A stretch of 64,000 nt of DNA, from the NCBI RefSeq assembly GCF_010233585.1, contig NZ_CP045997.1, forward strand, positions 6,434,985-6,498,984, in the 5' to 3' direction. Each line of letters starts with the position of its first letter. Positions within the stretch are counted from its first letter, which is position 1. Below are positions 52,153-61,910 of this stretch, piece by piece. A program made the position numbers and the translations under genes. The notes below the pieces were generated by a model, which had not been told where the DNA came from, did not search any database, and worked only from the letters and a program-made list of their open reading frames with translations. This stretch comes from Spirosoma endbachense. GTDB lineage: Bacteria; Bacteroidota; Bacteroidia; Cytophagales; Spirosomataceae.

Positions 52153-53109
52153 ATGACTAAACCTTTTTCGTTGCTCCTGAGCCGATTGGCTATTTTCGGG
52201 CTGCTGCTAACGGCATCGCTGAGTTGTACAAAAAAAGATGATACGGTTGCTGATCCGAAAACGATAACAGATCAGATCCTGGAAGATAAGCAGTATACAT
52301 TACTGCGTTCAGCCATGATGTATTCTGGCGCCGGTGATGCGCTTAAAGCGGCTAACCTGACATTTTTCGCGCCAAATGACGCTGCCTTTCAGGCGTCCGG
52401 AATAACATCCGAAGCCATGATAATGGCCATGACCAAAGATCAGGTAAAGAATATTTTGCTGTATCATGTATTATACGCACCCGTTACGATAGCCAAGATT
52501 CCATCTGGTCAGAATGCCGTTCAGACGGCTAGCCAGGGTGTAGCCTACATAAACAACACGGGTGGAGGAACGATTTACGTCAATAATGCGAAAATTACAC
52601 AGCCCGATATCAAAGCCGCGAATGGGATTATTCACATGATTGATCGGGTGTTGACTCCTTCGACGGGTTCTATTCTGACAACGATTCAAGGAAATCCTAA
52701 ACTAACCTTTCTGGCAGCTGCTATAAAACGGATTGGTGCTACCAATTCAACGCTCGTGACTTCGCTCAGTAATACGTCGTCTGGAAATCCACTGACGATT
52801 TTTGCGCCGAACGATGATGCCTTTATTGCCGCTGGTTACAAGACACTTTCTTCTGTCGAGACGGCTGCGCCACTGGCACTCTCGTCTTTAGTGTCCTACC
52901 ATGTTTTATCTGGAGCTTCGCTGACCTACCAGATCCAGACGGGTTCGGTTAACACCTTGTTGAGCAATAGCAAACTTAATTTAACGGCCAACAATGGCGT
53001 TGTGACGGTTAAGGGGAATAAAAACTCAACGGCGGCCACAATCAAAACCGCCGATCTGGTTGCTAACAACGGAGTTATTCATATTATTGACCAGGTGTTG
53101 CAACCCTGA
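52153..53109 (+). CDS. Fasciclin (FAS1) domain lipoprotein
   Basis: 318 residues: lipoprotein signal (LAIFGLLLTASLSCTKKDD, Cys ~25) and two FAS1 domains (~45-175 and ~180-315), each with the TFFAPNDAAFQA / TIFAPNDDAFIAAG motif, a hydrophobic YHVL(Y/S) strand and the closing ANGIIHMIDRVL / NNGVIHIIDQVL motif. FAS1 proteins mediate adhesion or ligand binding at the cell surface. It starts just after a divergent short frame that I do not regard as a gene. Confidence 0.93.
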   Translation: MTKPFSLLLSRLAIFGLLLTASLSCTKKDDTVADPKTITDQILEDKQYTLLRSAMMYSGAGDALKAANLTFFAPNDAAFQASGITSEAMIMAMTKDQVKNILLYHVLYAPVTIAKIPSGQNAVQTASQGVAYINNTGGGTIYVNNAKITQPDIKAANGIIHMIDRVLTPSTGSILTTIQGNPKLTFLAAAIKRIGATNSTLVTSLSNTSSGNPLTIFAPNDDAFIAAGYKTLSSVETAAPLALSSLVSYHVLSGASLTYQIQTGSVNTLLSNSKLNLTANNGVVTVKGNKNSTAATIKTADLVANNGVIHIIDQVLQP

Positions 53110-53147
53110 TCAAATCGGTTGATTTACCGATTTACCTGCTTCTCACT

Positions 53148-54203
53148 ATGTGGTCTAAACTACTACTTATACTGGGGTTATTGATTCTGGTAGCTATCAT
53201 AATGGCCGTGGTAGTGGGCTATATGGTTTCGGGTCCCCGGTACAAGGGGCCAGTAAGCGATCATTTTGACGGAAAGGAATTTCATAATCTGAACGATGTG
53301 CAAGCCAAAGGATTTCGGGAAGTCATTGGCTGGATGATAAACCGCCAGCAGGGCCCCTGGCCAGCTTATCATGATGATCAGCCTGGTCCGCCACCACCAG
53401 CACGCGTAAATGGTCGAACGGTACGGGTAACGTTTGTCAATCATTCAACGGTGTTGCTTCAGTTCGACGGACTCAACGTACTGACGGACCCCATTTATTA
53501 CGAACGGACCAGCCCGTTTCAGTTTGCCGGACCAAAGCGAAATAATCCGCCCGGTATTCGGTTTGATGATCTTCCTAAAATTGATGTGCTGCTGTTAAGC
53601 CACAATCATTGGGACCACCTGGATATCGGAACCGTCCGGAAACTCTGTAACCGGGACCAGCCACGGGTATTTTGCTCGCTCGGCGTAAAAGCATTTCTGG
53701 AGCAGGAAGGTTGTCGTAACGTTCAGGAAATGGATTGGCGTCAGTCGCTTGCTGTGAACGACAGTACGACGATTCACTGTGTTCCGGCACAGCATTTTTC
53801 AGGGCGGGGACTGTTTGATCGAAATGCTACTCTATGGGCTGGCTACATAATTGACAGCAAAGTCGCTGGAAAATTGTATTTTGTGGGTGATACGGGCTAT
53901 GGTCCATTTCTGAAAGATATTGGCCGACAGTTTGGCCCGTTACGGCTGGCATTGATACCCATTGGCGCTTATAAACCACCGTGGTTTATGTCGCCAATTC
54001 ACTGTTCGCCGGTTGAAGCTGTGCAGATACATACCGATGTCCGATCAGAACAAAGTGTGGCGATTCACTTCGGAACGTTCCCACTGGCCGATGACGGAGC
54101 AACCGAACCGGTAGACGATTTGGCAAAGGCTTTAGTAGCGAAAAACATACCGGCGGATCGCTTCAAGGCGTTAAAAACAGGAACAAGTTTAGTGTTAAAC
54201 TGA
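53148..54203 (+). CDS. MBL-fold metallo-hydrolase (NAPE-PLD/UlaG-like)
   Basis: 351 residues with an N-terminal membrane anchor (LLLILGLLILVAIIMAVVVGYMV) and a metallo-beta-lactamase fold: VTFVNHSTVLLQFDGLNVLTDPIYYERTSPFQFAGPKR, metal ligands in LLLSHNHWDHLDIG, CVPAQHFSGRG, FVGDTGYG and AIHFGTFPLADDG. These match the NAPE-hydrolysing phospholipase D-like branch of the superfamily. The location is probably periplasmic or membrane-attached. The natural substrate is not predictable. It lies 38 bp after the FAS1 gene and may be co-transcribed with it. Confidence 0.88.
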   Translation: MWSKLLLILGLLILVAIIMAVVVGYMVSGPRYKGPVSDHFDGKEFHNLNDVQAKGFREVIGWMINRQQGPWPAYHDDQPGPPPPARVNGRTVRVTFVNHSTVLLQFDGLNVLTDPIYYERTSPFQFAGPKRNNPPGIRFDDLPKIDVLLLSHNHWDHLDIGTVRKLCNRDQPRVFCSLGVKAFLEQEGCRNVQEMDWRQSLAVNDSTTIHCVPAQHFSGRGLFDRNATLWAGYIIDSKVAGKLYFVGDTGYGPFLKDIGRQFGPLRLALIPIGAYKPPWFMSPIHCSPVEAVQIHTDVRSEQSVAIHFGTFPLADDGATEPVDDLAKALVAKNIPADRFKALKTGTSLVLN

Positions 54204-54290
54204 AAAAAAATACGTGTCTTCCCAACGTTACGCCACGATATAGGGTCATTATGCGTATTACCTAGTATCTCTATTTGTTATTCTAATTCC

Positions 54291-55172
54291 ATGCGTAAGC
54301 TTCATTTAACTATTTTCAGTGCCTTATTGATCAGTGGACTAGCCGGTTGTTCAACGCAAAATGTTGATCCATCGAGTGCTTATTATGATCAGAACGATGC
54401 CGACATTCAGGCCTATGCTACCGCTAAAGGCTTAAACGGTAAAACAACAAACACAGGGCTGTATTATGCCATAACACAACCTAATACGGCTGGTAAGCTG
54501 GCTGTTCCTGGCGAAGAAGTAGAATTCACATACAAGTCCTATAACCTGAGCGGTGCCTTTGTTGACAGTACGCTAAAAGATAGGCCTGTGTATTATACAC
54601 TCGGTATTCAGGCGATTATTGCTGGTTTAGAAGAGGGTGTTTCATTGATGCGTGAAGGCGAAAGTGCTACGTTACTCATCCCTTCTTATCTAGGCTTTGG
54701 AAATGAAGCAAAGACGAATTTACCCCCTTACTCTGTTATCCTATTTAATGTGCAATTGAAGAGGTCTCGTAATGAAGATCAGCAGATCAGGCAGCATATT
54801 GCCGAAAAGAAATTAACCGTGACTGATTCTTCAGGGACGGGGTTGAGAATCGTTAAAACAGTAACCAATCCTACTGGAGCCACACTGGCCGCTGGCCAGA
54901 CAATTACCATACGATATTTAGGCAAACAGCTTCGCTCGGCTTCTGCGTTTGATAGTACCGGAACAGGTACATTTGACGCTGTTTTAGGGCAGAATAAGTA
55001 CGTTAAAGGCTTCGAGGAGGGTCTATCCAAGCTTCGGGTTGGTGAGAAAGCAACTATATTGTTTCCATCCTCAATTGGGTATGGAACAACAGGTGTTGTT
55101 ACTAATAACCGATATGTCATTACGCCTTACGCACCACTGCGTTTTGATCTGGAAGTAGTTTCTGTGAAGTAA
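54291..55172 (+). CDS. Lipoprotein with two FKBP-type peptidyl-prolyl isomerase domains
   Basis: 293 residues: lipoprotein signal (LTIFSALLISGLAGCSTQ, Cys ~20), first FKBP domain (~50-160: GEEVEFTYKSYNL, GLEEGVSLMREGESATLLIPSYLGFGNE) and second (~170-292: ITIRYLGKQL, KGFEEGLSKLRVGEKATILFPSSIGYGTTG). Catalyses cis-trans isomerisation of prolyl bonds, aiding folding of envelope proteins. Duplicated FKBP domains in one lipoprotein are seen in Bacteroidota. It has its own terminator. Confidence 0.92.
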   Translation: MRKLHLTIFSALLISGLAGCSTQNVDPSSAYYDQNDADIQAYATAKGLNGKTTNTGLYYAITQPNTAGKLAVPGEEVEFTYKSYNLSGAFVDSTLKDRPVYYTLGIQAIIAGLEEGVSLMREGESATLLIPSYLGFGNEAKTNLPPYSVILFNVQLKRSRNEDQQIRQHIAEKKLTVTDSSGTGLRIVKTVTNPTGATLAAGQTITIRYLGKQLRSASAFDSTGTGTFDAVLGQNKYVKGFEEGLSKLRVGEKATILFPSSIGYGTTGVVTNNRYVITPYAPLRFDLEVVSVK

Positions 55173-55200
55173 ATTTCTGACCGTATTCCTGGTCTATTCC

Positions 55201-55226
55201 ATGGCCTGCGCATGAGCGCAGGCCAT
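55201..55226 (+). terminator. Intrinsic terminator of the FKBP gene
   Basis: Perfect 10-bp arms (ATGGCCTGCG at 55201-55210; complement at 55217-55226), 6-nt loop, followed by TTTTT. Confidence 0.85.
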
Positions 55227-55406
55227 TTTTTATGCTGTCTGACAAGCTTTTGTCTGACAAATCAATTCGATAAAGCAATGACCAGTTCTCCCGCTTTTGT
55301 AGAGTACATATTTGGCGTATGGTAAGTTTTATAGCAAAATAGCGTGATTATGTAGGCGGTAATGAAATATTATTCTACATTACGTTTTGTCTTAAAAATA
55401 TAAACT

Positions 55407-58400
55407 ATGCGCTACAACTATTCTATGAATCATTGTATGTCAAGTGTCATCTTATTACTGGTGACATTTTCTACAGTTTTGGCTCAGGGCGTTCGGGGCC
55501 GCATAACGGATGCTATGACTAAAGCGTCCATCCCTGGCGCGACGATTGTCGTTGTGAACTCAAACGTTGGCACCACTGCTGATGCCAGTGGCGACTACAC
55601 GCTCAAATTAACTCCGGGGAGCTATAGCCTCCGTGTTAGTTTTGTGGGATATCAAACCCAATCCGTTACTGTAAACGTTAGCGGTAATGAAACTGTTGAT
55701 GTTGCACTTACAGAAACAACAGCATCTTTATCCGAAGTGGTTGTAACAGGAACAAGAAGTGCAGGTCGAGTGAAAACAGAAAGCCCTGTTCCTGTTGATA
55801 TCATCAGCATGCAACAGTTAACGACCCAGGCTCCGCAGAACAACCTGAATCAAATTCTGAATATGGTTGCTCCTTCGTTTACGTCTAACACAGCAACCGT
55901 GGCCGACGGGACTGACCACATCGATCCTGCACAACTAAGAGGTTTAGGCCCTGATCAGGTGTTAGTGCTACTGAATGGCAAAAGAAGACATACATCGTCG
56001 TTGGTAAACGTGAACGGTACGCCCGGCCGTGGTTCGGTTGGTACGGACTTAAATGCAATTCCTGCCTTTGCTATTGATCGAATAGAAGTTTTGCGGGATG
56101 GTGCTGCCGCACAGTATGGTTCTGATGCGATTGCCGGGATCATCAACGTAAAAATGAAAGAAGCTACCGGGAAGTTAGCGTTATCAGTCTATGGAGGAGG
56201 TAACTTTTCGCAAGGGTCGAACAACTTTAAAGGCGGAATGGATGGCAGAAATCTGCAAATAGACGCAAACTATGGCGTTCGCATTGGTAAAGCTGGGTTC
56301 ATTAACGTTACGGGGTCAGCACAAATGAGAAATTCGACCAGTCGCGCTCTGCCAACAACCAGTACGCTTTTCAACCGCTACAATGCCATTGAATATAGAA
56401 CGCTACAGGCGGGTGGAAATGTAAATACATTGCCTACTTCTATCGACGCGATCAAGAAAGGTGCTTTAGGCGTAACTTATTTCGATGCAGCTACGCAGGC
56501 CAGCATTGCAGGAGCTAGTACGCTTACCGATTTACGGACAATTCTTGCTCCCGATGTAACCGACAATGAACTGGCGGCCCGCGGACTGCAACGAAGTGAT
56601 TTCAATATGAGTGTCGGTCAGTCCAATTTAAAGAGCATCCAGTTTTTCGCCAATTCTGCTATTCCCATTAATGAAAATCATGAGTTCTATGCGTTTGGTG
56701 GCTATGGTAGACGGACCGGAGATGCCGCTGGTTTCTATCGGAATCCTAACCAGGCACGTGCCTACACCGGTATTTTCATCAATGGTTTCCTGCCAGAAAT
56801 TCATTCTGAAATTATTGATGCTTCATTTGCCGCCGGGTTTCGTGGGAAATTAGGCTCATTTAATTATGACCTGAGCAATACGTTTGGCTCAAACACTTTT
56901 AATTATGGTGTAGAAAATACAGTTAACGCTACATTATTAGATAAGTCGCCAACTGTATTTAAGGCAGGTGGATTGAACTTCAAACAAAACACAATTAACT
57001 TCGACCTGAGTCGCAAGTTTGATGCACTTTCTGGCTTAAACCTGGCTTTTGGGGCAGAAGGTCGTTTTGAAAGCTACCGGATAAAGGCGGGCGATGAAAA
57101 CTCGTGGGCCAGATACGATGTGAACGGACAGGTAATTACGACGTCGACTCAGGTAGCACCTTCTGATTTCTTTGGCAGTGCCCGTCCCGGTGGCTCACAA
57201 GTGTTTCCTGGTTTCAGGCCGGAAAACGAAAGTGCAACAAAAGATGCTAACCGACAAAGCATGGCTCTGTATGCCGACGCTGAGTTAGACGTAACCAGCC
57301 GATGGCTGGTAGAAGGTGCCGTTCGGTTCGAAAATTATTCGGATTTCGGCAGCACTACCAATTTCAAATTGGCTACACGCTATAAACTGACCAACAACAT
57401 CAACATTCGTGGAGCCGCTTCAACAGGGTTCCGCGCCCCTTCGCTGGCTCAGATTTACTTTAACTCAACGTCTACTCAATTTGTAGGGGGTGTTCCGTTT
57501 GAGGTGGGTACATTCAGTAATGCGTCCAGGCCCGCCGAATTGCTGGGGATTCCGAAATTAAAACAGGAAGAGTCGAGAAGTATTAGTGCAGGCTTCACTG
57601 CAAAAATACCGGGGGCCAATTTAACAATTACAGCGGATGGTTATTTTATACGAATTAATGATCGGGTAATCCTGACCGATCAATTTGCAAGACCTTCGAA
57701 TAGTGCAGCTCCTGGGCCTACATTCTTCTTCCCGGAAGGGACCCCTCAAAGACAATTACAAAATCTATTTGACCAGGCCAATGCTACAGCAGCTACGTTC
57801 TTCTCAAATGCGATTGACACCGAATCAAAAGGTATTGACTTAGTGATTTCACATCGAGCTACGTTTGGCGGGGGTATTTCACTGAGAAGTGATTTAGCCG
57901 GTACAGTGTCACAAACGAAACAGATTGGTGATATTAAGGCATCTAAAATTCTGGCCGACAATGGTCAGATTAATCGGTATTACTCTGAAACATCAAGAGT
58001 TTATCTACAGGAAGCAGTGCCAAGAGTTAAATTTAACCTGAGCAATACGCTAACTCTGAACAAATTCGATTTCTTCCTGAGAAACGTGTATTTCGGTAAA
58101 GTTACAGACCCCAATACGGTCGATGTGAATGGAGATGGCATTATCGGTGCCATTGTTGTGAATGGGCAGGCTGTTGAGAATGAACATCCGGTTTGGGGAG
58201 GAAGAGTAATTACTGATTTGTCAATTGGTTATCAAGTCAATAATGCCTTAAAAGTGGTTGTGGGAGCAAATAACATTTTTGATATTTATCCAGACAAAAA
58301 CTATGGACCTGTATCAGCTAAAAGACCAACTGGCGTAGATGCCAACGGTGGAATTGTTTATAGTGCGGCTGCCACTTCGGTTGACCTTTCCAATGCAAAT

Positions 58401-58481
58401 CAATTCGTGTATTCGAGAAATACTTCTCAGTTTGGTATGAATGGCCGATTCCTGTTCGCCCGTTTAAACTTTACATTTTAA
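55407..58481 (+). CDS. TonB-dependent receptor (paralogue of the 3231-6233 receptor)
   Basis: The 1024-residue outer-membrane receptor has a signal peptide, a CarboxypepD_reg-like domain (VRGRITDAMTKASIPGATIVV), a plug (LRGLGPDQVLVLLNGKRR; IEVLRDGAAAQYGSDAIAG) and a barrel ending in LNFTF. It lacks the STN domain and regulators of the paralogous receptor at 3231-6233, but shares plug and C-terminal blocks (NQFVYSRNTSQFGMNGRF) almost position by position. It is monocistronic, between the FKBP terminator and its own terminator. Substrate unknown, presumably related to that of the paralogue. Confidence 0.93.
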   Translation: MRYNYSMNHCMSSVILLLVTFSTVLAQGVRGRITDAMTKASIPGATIVVVNSNVGTTADASGDYTLKLTPGSYSLRVSFVGYQTQSVTVNVSGNETVDVALTETTASLSEVVVTGTRSAGRVKTESPVPVDIISMQQLTTQAPQNNLNQILNMVAPSFTSNTATVADGTDHIDPAQLRGLGPDQVLVLLNGKRRHTSSLVNVNGTPGRGSVGTDLNAIPAFAIDRIEVLRDGAAAQYGSDAIAGIINVKMKEATGKLALSVYGGGNFSQGSNNFKGGMDGRNLQIDANYGVRIGKAGFINVTGSAQMRNSTSRALPTTSTLFNRYNAIEYRTLQAGGNVNTLPTSIDAIKKGALGVTYFDAATQASIAGASTLTDLRTILAPDVTDNELAARGLQRSDFNMSVGQSNLKSIQFFANSAIPINENHEFYAFGGYGRRTGDAAGFYRNPNQARAYTGIFINGFLPEIHSEIIDASFAAGFRGKLGSFNYDLSNTFGSNTFNYGVENTVNATLLDKSPTVFKAGGLNFKQNTINFDLSRKFDALSGLNLAFGAEGRFESYRIKAGDENSWARYDVNGQVITTSTQVAPSDFFGSARPGGSQVFPGFRPENESATKDANRQSMALYADAELDVTSRWLVEGAVRFENYSDFGSTTNFKLATRYKLTNNINIRGAASTGFRAPSLAQIYFNSTSTQFVGGVPFEVGTFSNASRPAELLGIPKLKQEESRSISAGFTAKIPGANLTITADGYFIRINDRVILTDQFARPSNSAAPGPTFFFPEGTPQRQLQNLFDQANATAATFFSNAIDTESKGIDLVISHRATFGGGISLRSDLAGTVSQTKQIGDIKASKILADNGQINRYYSETSRVYLQEAVPRVKFNLSNTLTLNKFDFFLRNVYFGKVTDPNTVDVNGDGIIGAIVVNGQAVENEHPVWGGRVITDLSIGYQVNNALKVVVGANNIFDIYPDKNYGPVSAKRPTGVDANGGIVYSAAATSVDLSNANQFVYSRNTSQFGMNGRFLFARLNFTF

Positions 58482-58520
58482 TTGACTGACGCATTCGAAA
58501 AGGGATAGTCTACAATAGAA

Positions 58521-58548
58521 AAAGAGTCGCTCAAACAGGCGACTCTTT
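58521..58548 (+). terminator. Terminator of the TonB receptor gene
   Basis: Perfect 10-bp arms (AAAGAGTCGC at 58521-58530; complement at 58539-58548), 8-nt loop, T-run at 58545-58550. Confidence 0.85.
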
Positions 58549-58630
58549 TTATGAGAATTGTAGTAGCCCATTCGTTCAGCCGTGGCACACCCTTGGGCGA
58601 AAGGGCTCTGTATAATGAAACCAGATCTAT

Positions 58631-59422
58631 TCATTTCGGAGCCATCCGAATCGCTCCATCCAGTCGAATCACTTCTCCGTTCAGCATTGGATTCTCGATA
58701 ATGCTTTTAACCAGCATGGCGTATTCATCCGGTCGGCCAAGTCGCGAAGGAAACGGTACTTGCTGGCCAAGCGACAGACGTGCTTCTTCCGGTAATCCCA
58801 GTAGTAAGGGCGTTTCAAACAAGCCCGGTGCAATGGTCATTACCCGGATTCCTGAGCGGGCCAGATCCCGGGCAATGGGCAAAGTCATACTGACAATACC
58901 TCCTTTGGACGCGGAATAAGCAGCCTGCCCTATTTGTCCGTCGTAGGCCGCGACGGATGCCGTGTTGATAATCACCCCACGTTCACCTTCAAACGGTTTC
59001 TCAGGATTAGGTTCGTTATGTTCCATGGCCAGAGCGGCCAGCCGAATCACGTTGAACGTGCCAATGAGGTTGATGGAAATAACTTTCTGAAAAGCCGCCA
59101 GTGAATGCGCTCCGTAAACACCCTCGACTTTACCCACTGTTTTGCGGGCTTCGGCAATACCTGCACAGTTTACGTTGATATGTAAACCACCGAATGTTTC
59201 AATGGCAAGATTGACCGCTGCCTGAACATCAGCCTCATCGGTGACGTTGGTTTTAATAAATCGAACCGTTGCCCCTAATTCTTCGGCAAGGGCATGACCT
59301 CGGTCTTCGTTCAGGTCTACAATGACAACATTCGCGCCGTTCGATGCTAACAGGCGGGTGGTGGCTTCGCCCAGGCCGGAAGCTCCTCCGGTAACCAGTG
59401 CGGTTGATGAGTTTAGGTGCAT
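58631..59422 (-). CDS. SDR-family dehydrogenase (3-hydroxyacyl-CoA dehydrogenase type 2-like)
   Basis: The 263-residue short-chain dehydrogenase has nucleotide-binding [14 protein letters not shown] (6-20), [11 protein letters not shown] (~85), catalytic Ser in [14 protein letters not shown], the Tyr-x-x-x-Lys in AYSASKGGI (~165), and [13 protein letters not shown]. Its closest resemblance is to the HSD17B10/type 2 3-hydroxyacyl-CoA dehydrogenase branch, which works in fatty-acid or branched-chain amino-acid degradation using NAD+. Cytoplasmic; monocistronic. Confidence 0.9.
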   Translation of the reverse strand: MHLNSSTALVTGGASGLGEATTRLLASNGANVVIVDLNEDRGHALAEELGATVRFIKTNVTDEADVQAAVNLAIETFGGLHINVNCAGIAEARKTVGKVEGVYGAHSLAAFQKVISINLIGTFNVIRLAALAMEHNEPNPEKPFEGERGVIINTASVAAYDGQIGQAAYSASKGGIVSMTLPIARDLARSGIRVMTIAPGLFETPLLLGLPEEARLSLGQQVPFPSRLGRPDEYAMLVKSIIENPMLNGEVIRLDGAIRMAPK

Positions 59423-59503
59423 ACAATAGTCGTTGATTCTATTCCTGCCTGAATTAATCGCTACCTGGCTATTGGTAAATCATTTTTCCATACCCGAACC
59501 GGG

Positions 59504-60193
59504 TTACAGAATGGCCATGAGTTCTTTCCAGTGGCGAATGTCGTACGTTGGCTGATCATCGACGGTTATGGCTTGTGGGTTATAGAACACAGTATCCAGA
59601 CCAACCCCCTTGGCGCCCATAATATCGGCCTCGTAGTTATCGCCAATCATCAGACTTTCGCTGGTTGTGGCTCCGCTAATTTCCAGTGCGTACTGAAATA
59701 CGAGCGGATCGGGCTTCTTGGCGTTAGCGTTTTCACTCGTAATCACATGCGTGAAGTAATGCGCGATTTCGGCACTATCCATCTTGATGGCCTGAATTTC
59801 GGCAAAGCCATTGGTGATGATGTGCATCGTATAGCGGCCCTTCAGGTAATCCAGAATTTCCCGTGCCGAATCCAGCAGATGAGGCTTTCGAGGAAGCAAT
59901 CGCAGGTATTCGGCATTCAGATCGGTATGGACGGTTGCCTCATCGACGCCAAGCGACTGAAACACCAGCGGAAAACGATGCTTTCGGATGTAGCTGTGTT
60001 CAATACGATTCTTGTCATAGTCGGCCCACAATTGTCGGTTTATCGCAATAAAGTGACGACTGAATTCTTCTGCGGATGGAATGCCTAAATCGCTCAGCCG
60101 AAACGTTTCGAACAGTTCGGTCAGAGACTCTGCCGAATTCCGGTCGAAATCCCATAACGTATGATCAAGATCGAAGAAAAGGTGCTTGTACAT
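59504..60193 (-). CDS. yjjG: YjjG-family HAD nucleotidase
   Basis: From MYKHLFFDLDHTLWDFDRNS (start 60193) the product is ~229 residues. HAD motifs: I FFDLDHTLWDFD (nucleophile Asp), II HIITNGFAEIQ, III KKPDPLVFQYAL and IV SLMIGDNYEADIMGA. The cap domain lies at ~20-100. YjjG-type 5'-nucleotidases dephosphorylate pyrimidine nucleotides, including damaged or non-canonical ones. Cytoplasmic. A 2Fe-2S protein gene precedes it on the same strand. Confidence 0.9.
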   Translation of the reverse strand: MYKHLFFDLDHTLWDFDRNSAESLTELFETFRLSDLGIPSAEEFSRHFIAINRQLWADYDKNRIEHSYIRKHRFPLVFQSLGVDEATVHTDLNAEYLRLLPRKPHLLDSAREILDYLKGRYTMHIITNGFAEIQAIKMDSAEIAHYFTHVITSENANAKKPDPLVFQYALEISGATTSESLMIGDNYEADIMGAKGVGLDTVFYNPQAITVDDQPTYDIRHWKELMAIL

Positions 60194-60204
60194 TGGAGAT
60201 GGCA

Positions 60205-60244
60205 TTTCGGTTTACAGTATTAAGCCAATTACCGTAAACCGAAA
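60205..60244. repeat. Hairpin between the ferredoxin and yjjG genes
   Basis: TTTCGGTTTAC (60205-60215) is perfectly paired with 60234-60244, around an 18-nt loop. It lies in the gap between two minus-strand genes, so it may attenuate downstream expression. Confidence 0.6.
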
Positions 60245-60247
60245 CCG

Positions 60248-60553
60248 TTAAAAATCCAGCTTCAGACGTTCTACTGGCTGGTCGTTGATTAAGTGACTTT
60301 CTACGATTTCGTTAACGTCTGACAATTGAACATTACCATAATAAGTCCCTTCCGGATAAACAACCAGCGTTGGTCCGAACGCGCAGGCATCGAGGCAGCC
60401 TGTCCGCTGGGCGCGCATTTCTTTCAACAGACCACGCTCGGCCAGAGCCGCTTTAAAGGCGTCGACTAATTCGTTGCCGTGGGCTTCCCCGCAGGATTTT
60501 TTCGGAGCTGCTTTCTGGTTATTACAGATGAAAACGTGCTTTTTGTATTTCAT
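60248..60553 (-). CDS. Thioredoxin-like [2Fe-2S] ferredoxin
   Basis: The 101-residue protein reads KHVFICNNQKAAPKKSCGEAHG...QRTGCLDACAFGPTLVVYPEG. The four Cys (Cys10, Cys20 and the pair in TGCLDAC, ~53 and 57) are spaced as in the thioredoxin-like 2Fe-2S ferredoxin family (HoxE/NuoE C-terminal type). An electron-transfer role is likely, but the redox partner is not evident from the neighbours. Cytoplasmic, small single domain. Confidence 0.88.
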   Translation of the reverse strand: MKYKKHVFICNNQKAAPKKSCGEAHGNELVDAFKAALAERGLLKEMRAQRTGCLDACAFGPTLVVYPEGTYYGNVQLSDVNEIVESHLINDQPVERLKLDF

Positions 60554-60651
60554 GGAGTTGCATTAAATCTAATCCCAAAGGTACGCAACGAACCTGACGT
60601 GCTGGCAACAAGTGCGGCTATAACGTTGACGTAAGATCGCACTATTGTCAA

Positions 60652-61698
60652 CTATTTCTTTTTAGCCACTACCATTACCCGGCCCGGCATGGTGTAGTAC
60701 TTAACTATTTTGTGAGGTTTCAGGCCAGCGGTTTGCTGCCACTGCTGGATTTCGGCGATGGAATAATTCCCCGCCGTGCTGCTCAGACCATAAAATAAAT
60801 CGGTACTACTACCAATCAGATCCGGTTTTGCCCCTAACTCGGGTCGGATAAACTCATTGACAATGAACACTCCGCCTGATCGTAGCGCTCGGGCAACTTT
60901 ATCCGTAACAAGCTGATTTTGTTCCGGCGTAAAATGGTGGGCCAGACTCGACAAGAGAATAATATCGAACGCATTCTCCCCAAAATCATCGGTAAGGGCA
61001 TTCCCCGGCCGATGGGTTACCCGGTCGCCCAGACCTTGCCGAGCCAATAAGGGAGAAGCTTGTTCAATAGCCTGAGGCAAATCCAGAATGATAGATGTTA
61101 ACGCGGGGAGTTTACGGCAGAGCGCAACCGAATGCTGACCATGTGAACCACCAATGTCAAGCATGCTGGTGGCTAGTTTCGGGACGGGTGCCCGTCGGCC
61201 AAATTCACGTGCTTCAGTATTGGTGGCAGCAAGCATAGCCTCCTGATAATAACGCCACTGCTCACTGGACAGGGTATCGTGGTATTGAACGCCTGTACCG
61301 GTTTGTAAGTACTCACCCAGATGATCCATCCATTCCCAAACGACGCGATTGTTAAAGATCATCATGCCATACACAGATGATGGATCGTCTTTGAGCGCAA
61401 ATCGCCGGGCCATTCGAGTCAGCGCAAAGCGATTATTCTGGTACGTAAAATAGCCCATTGCCGTTAAAAGGCCCATTAATTCACCCAGCGCTTTTTGATT
61501 CAGCTGGAGTTTGGTAGCCAGCTCATCAAGTGTTTGGTCTTCATCTTTAACGGCCTCAAATACACCCTTATCGGCTGCTTCGAGTACAGCCTTTGCCAAA
61601 ACAGGCATGATCTGAACATGAAGGAGAGGAATAGGGGCGAGGTTAGCACGGAGGGCAAGCCATTCAAGTGGGTTTTCGGGTGAGATCGTCAGTTGCAT
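60652..61698 (-). CDS. SAM-dependent O-methyltransferase (class I, acetylserotonin-type)
   Basis: The 348-residue enzyme has an N-terminal winged-helix dimerisation domain (~20-95; EAVKDEDQTLDELATKLQLNQKALGELMGLLTAMGYF) and a C-terminal Rossmann methyltransferase domain with SAM-binding MLDIGGSHGQHSVAL (~180) and later ILLSSLAHHFTPEQN, VFIVNEFIRPEL. This resembles caffeate/acetylserotonin-type O-methyltransferases of secondary metabolism. The acceptor cannot be inferred. Cytoplasmic; single gene divergent from the Wzi-like gene. Confidence 0.87.
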   Translation of the reverse strand: MQLTISPENPLEWLALRANLAPIPLLHVQIMPVLAKAVLEAADKGVFEAVKDEDQTLDELATKLQLNQKALGELMGLLTAMGYFTYQNNRFALTRMARRFALKDDPSSVYGMMIFNNRVVWEWMDHLGEYLQTGTGVQYHDTLSSEQWRYYQEAMLAATNTEAREFGRRAPVPKLATSMLDIGGSHGQHSVALCRKLPALTSIILDLPQAIEQASPLLARQGLGDRVTHRPGNALTDDFGENAFDIILLSSLAHHFTPEQNQLVTDKVARALRSGGVFIVNEFIRPELGAKPDLIGSSTDLFYGLSSTAGNYSIAEIQQWQQTAGLKPHKIVKYYTMPGRVMVVAKKK

Positions 61699-61910
61699 AG
61701 ATAATGTTGCGTCTGTACTTACAACTCACTAAAGTTAAAATTGGCTTGCCGCAGGTAGATTATTTCCTGAAATAAACTTGTGTCATATATTTTGTAAATG
61801 ATACTAAAATAGTCACTAAAATATATATTGTATTTATATTTGTGAGGCCGATAAAGTAAAGCCCTGATGAAGGTGGGCCGATTGCTTATCGATACCTCAC
61901 CGTCTACTTC

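Noticed and set aside
58570..58620. Possible second copy of the 6392-6471 palindrome
   Set aside because: Only CCGTGGCAC and CGAAAG match in register, with the middle different. Too little to call a repeat family from this window alone.
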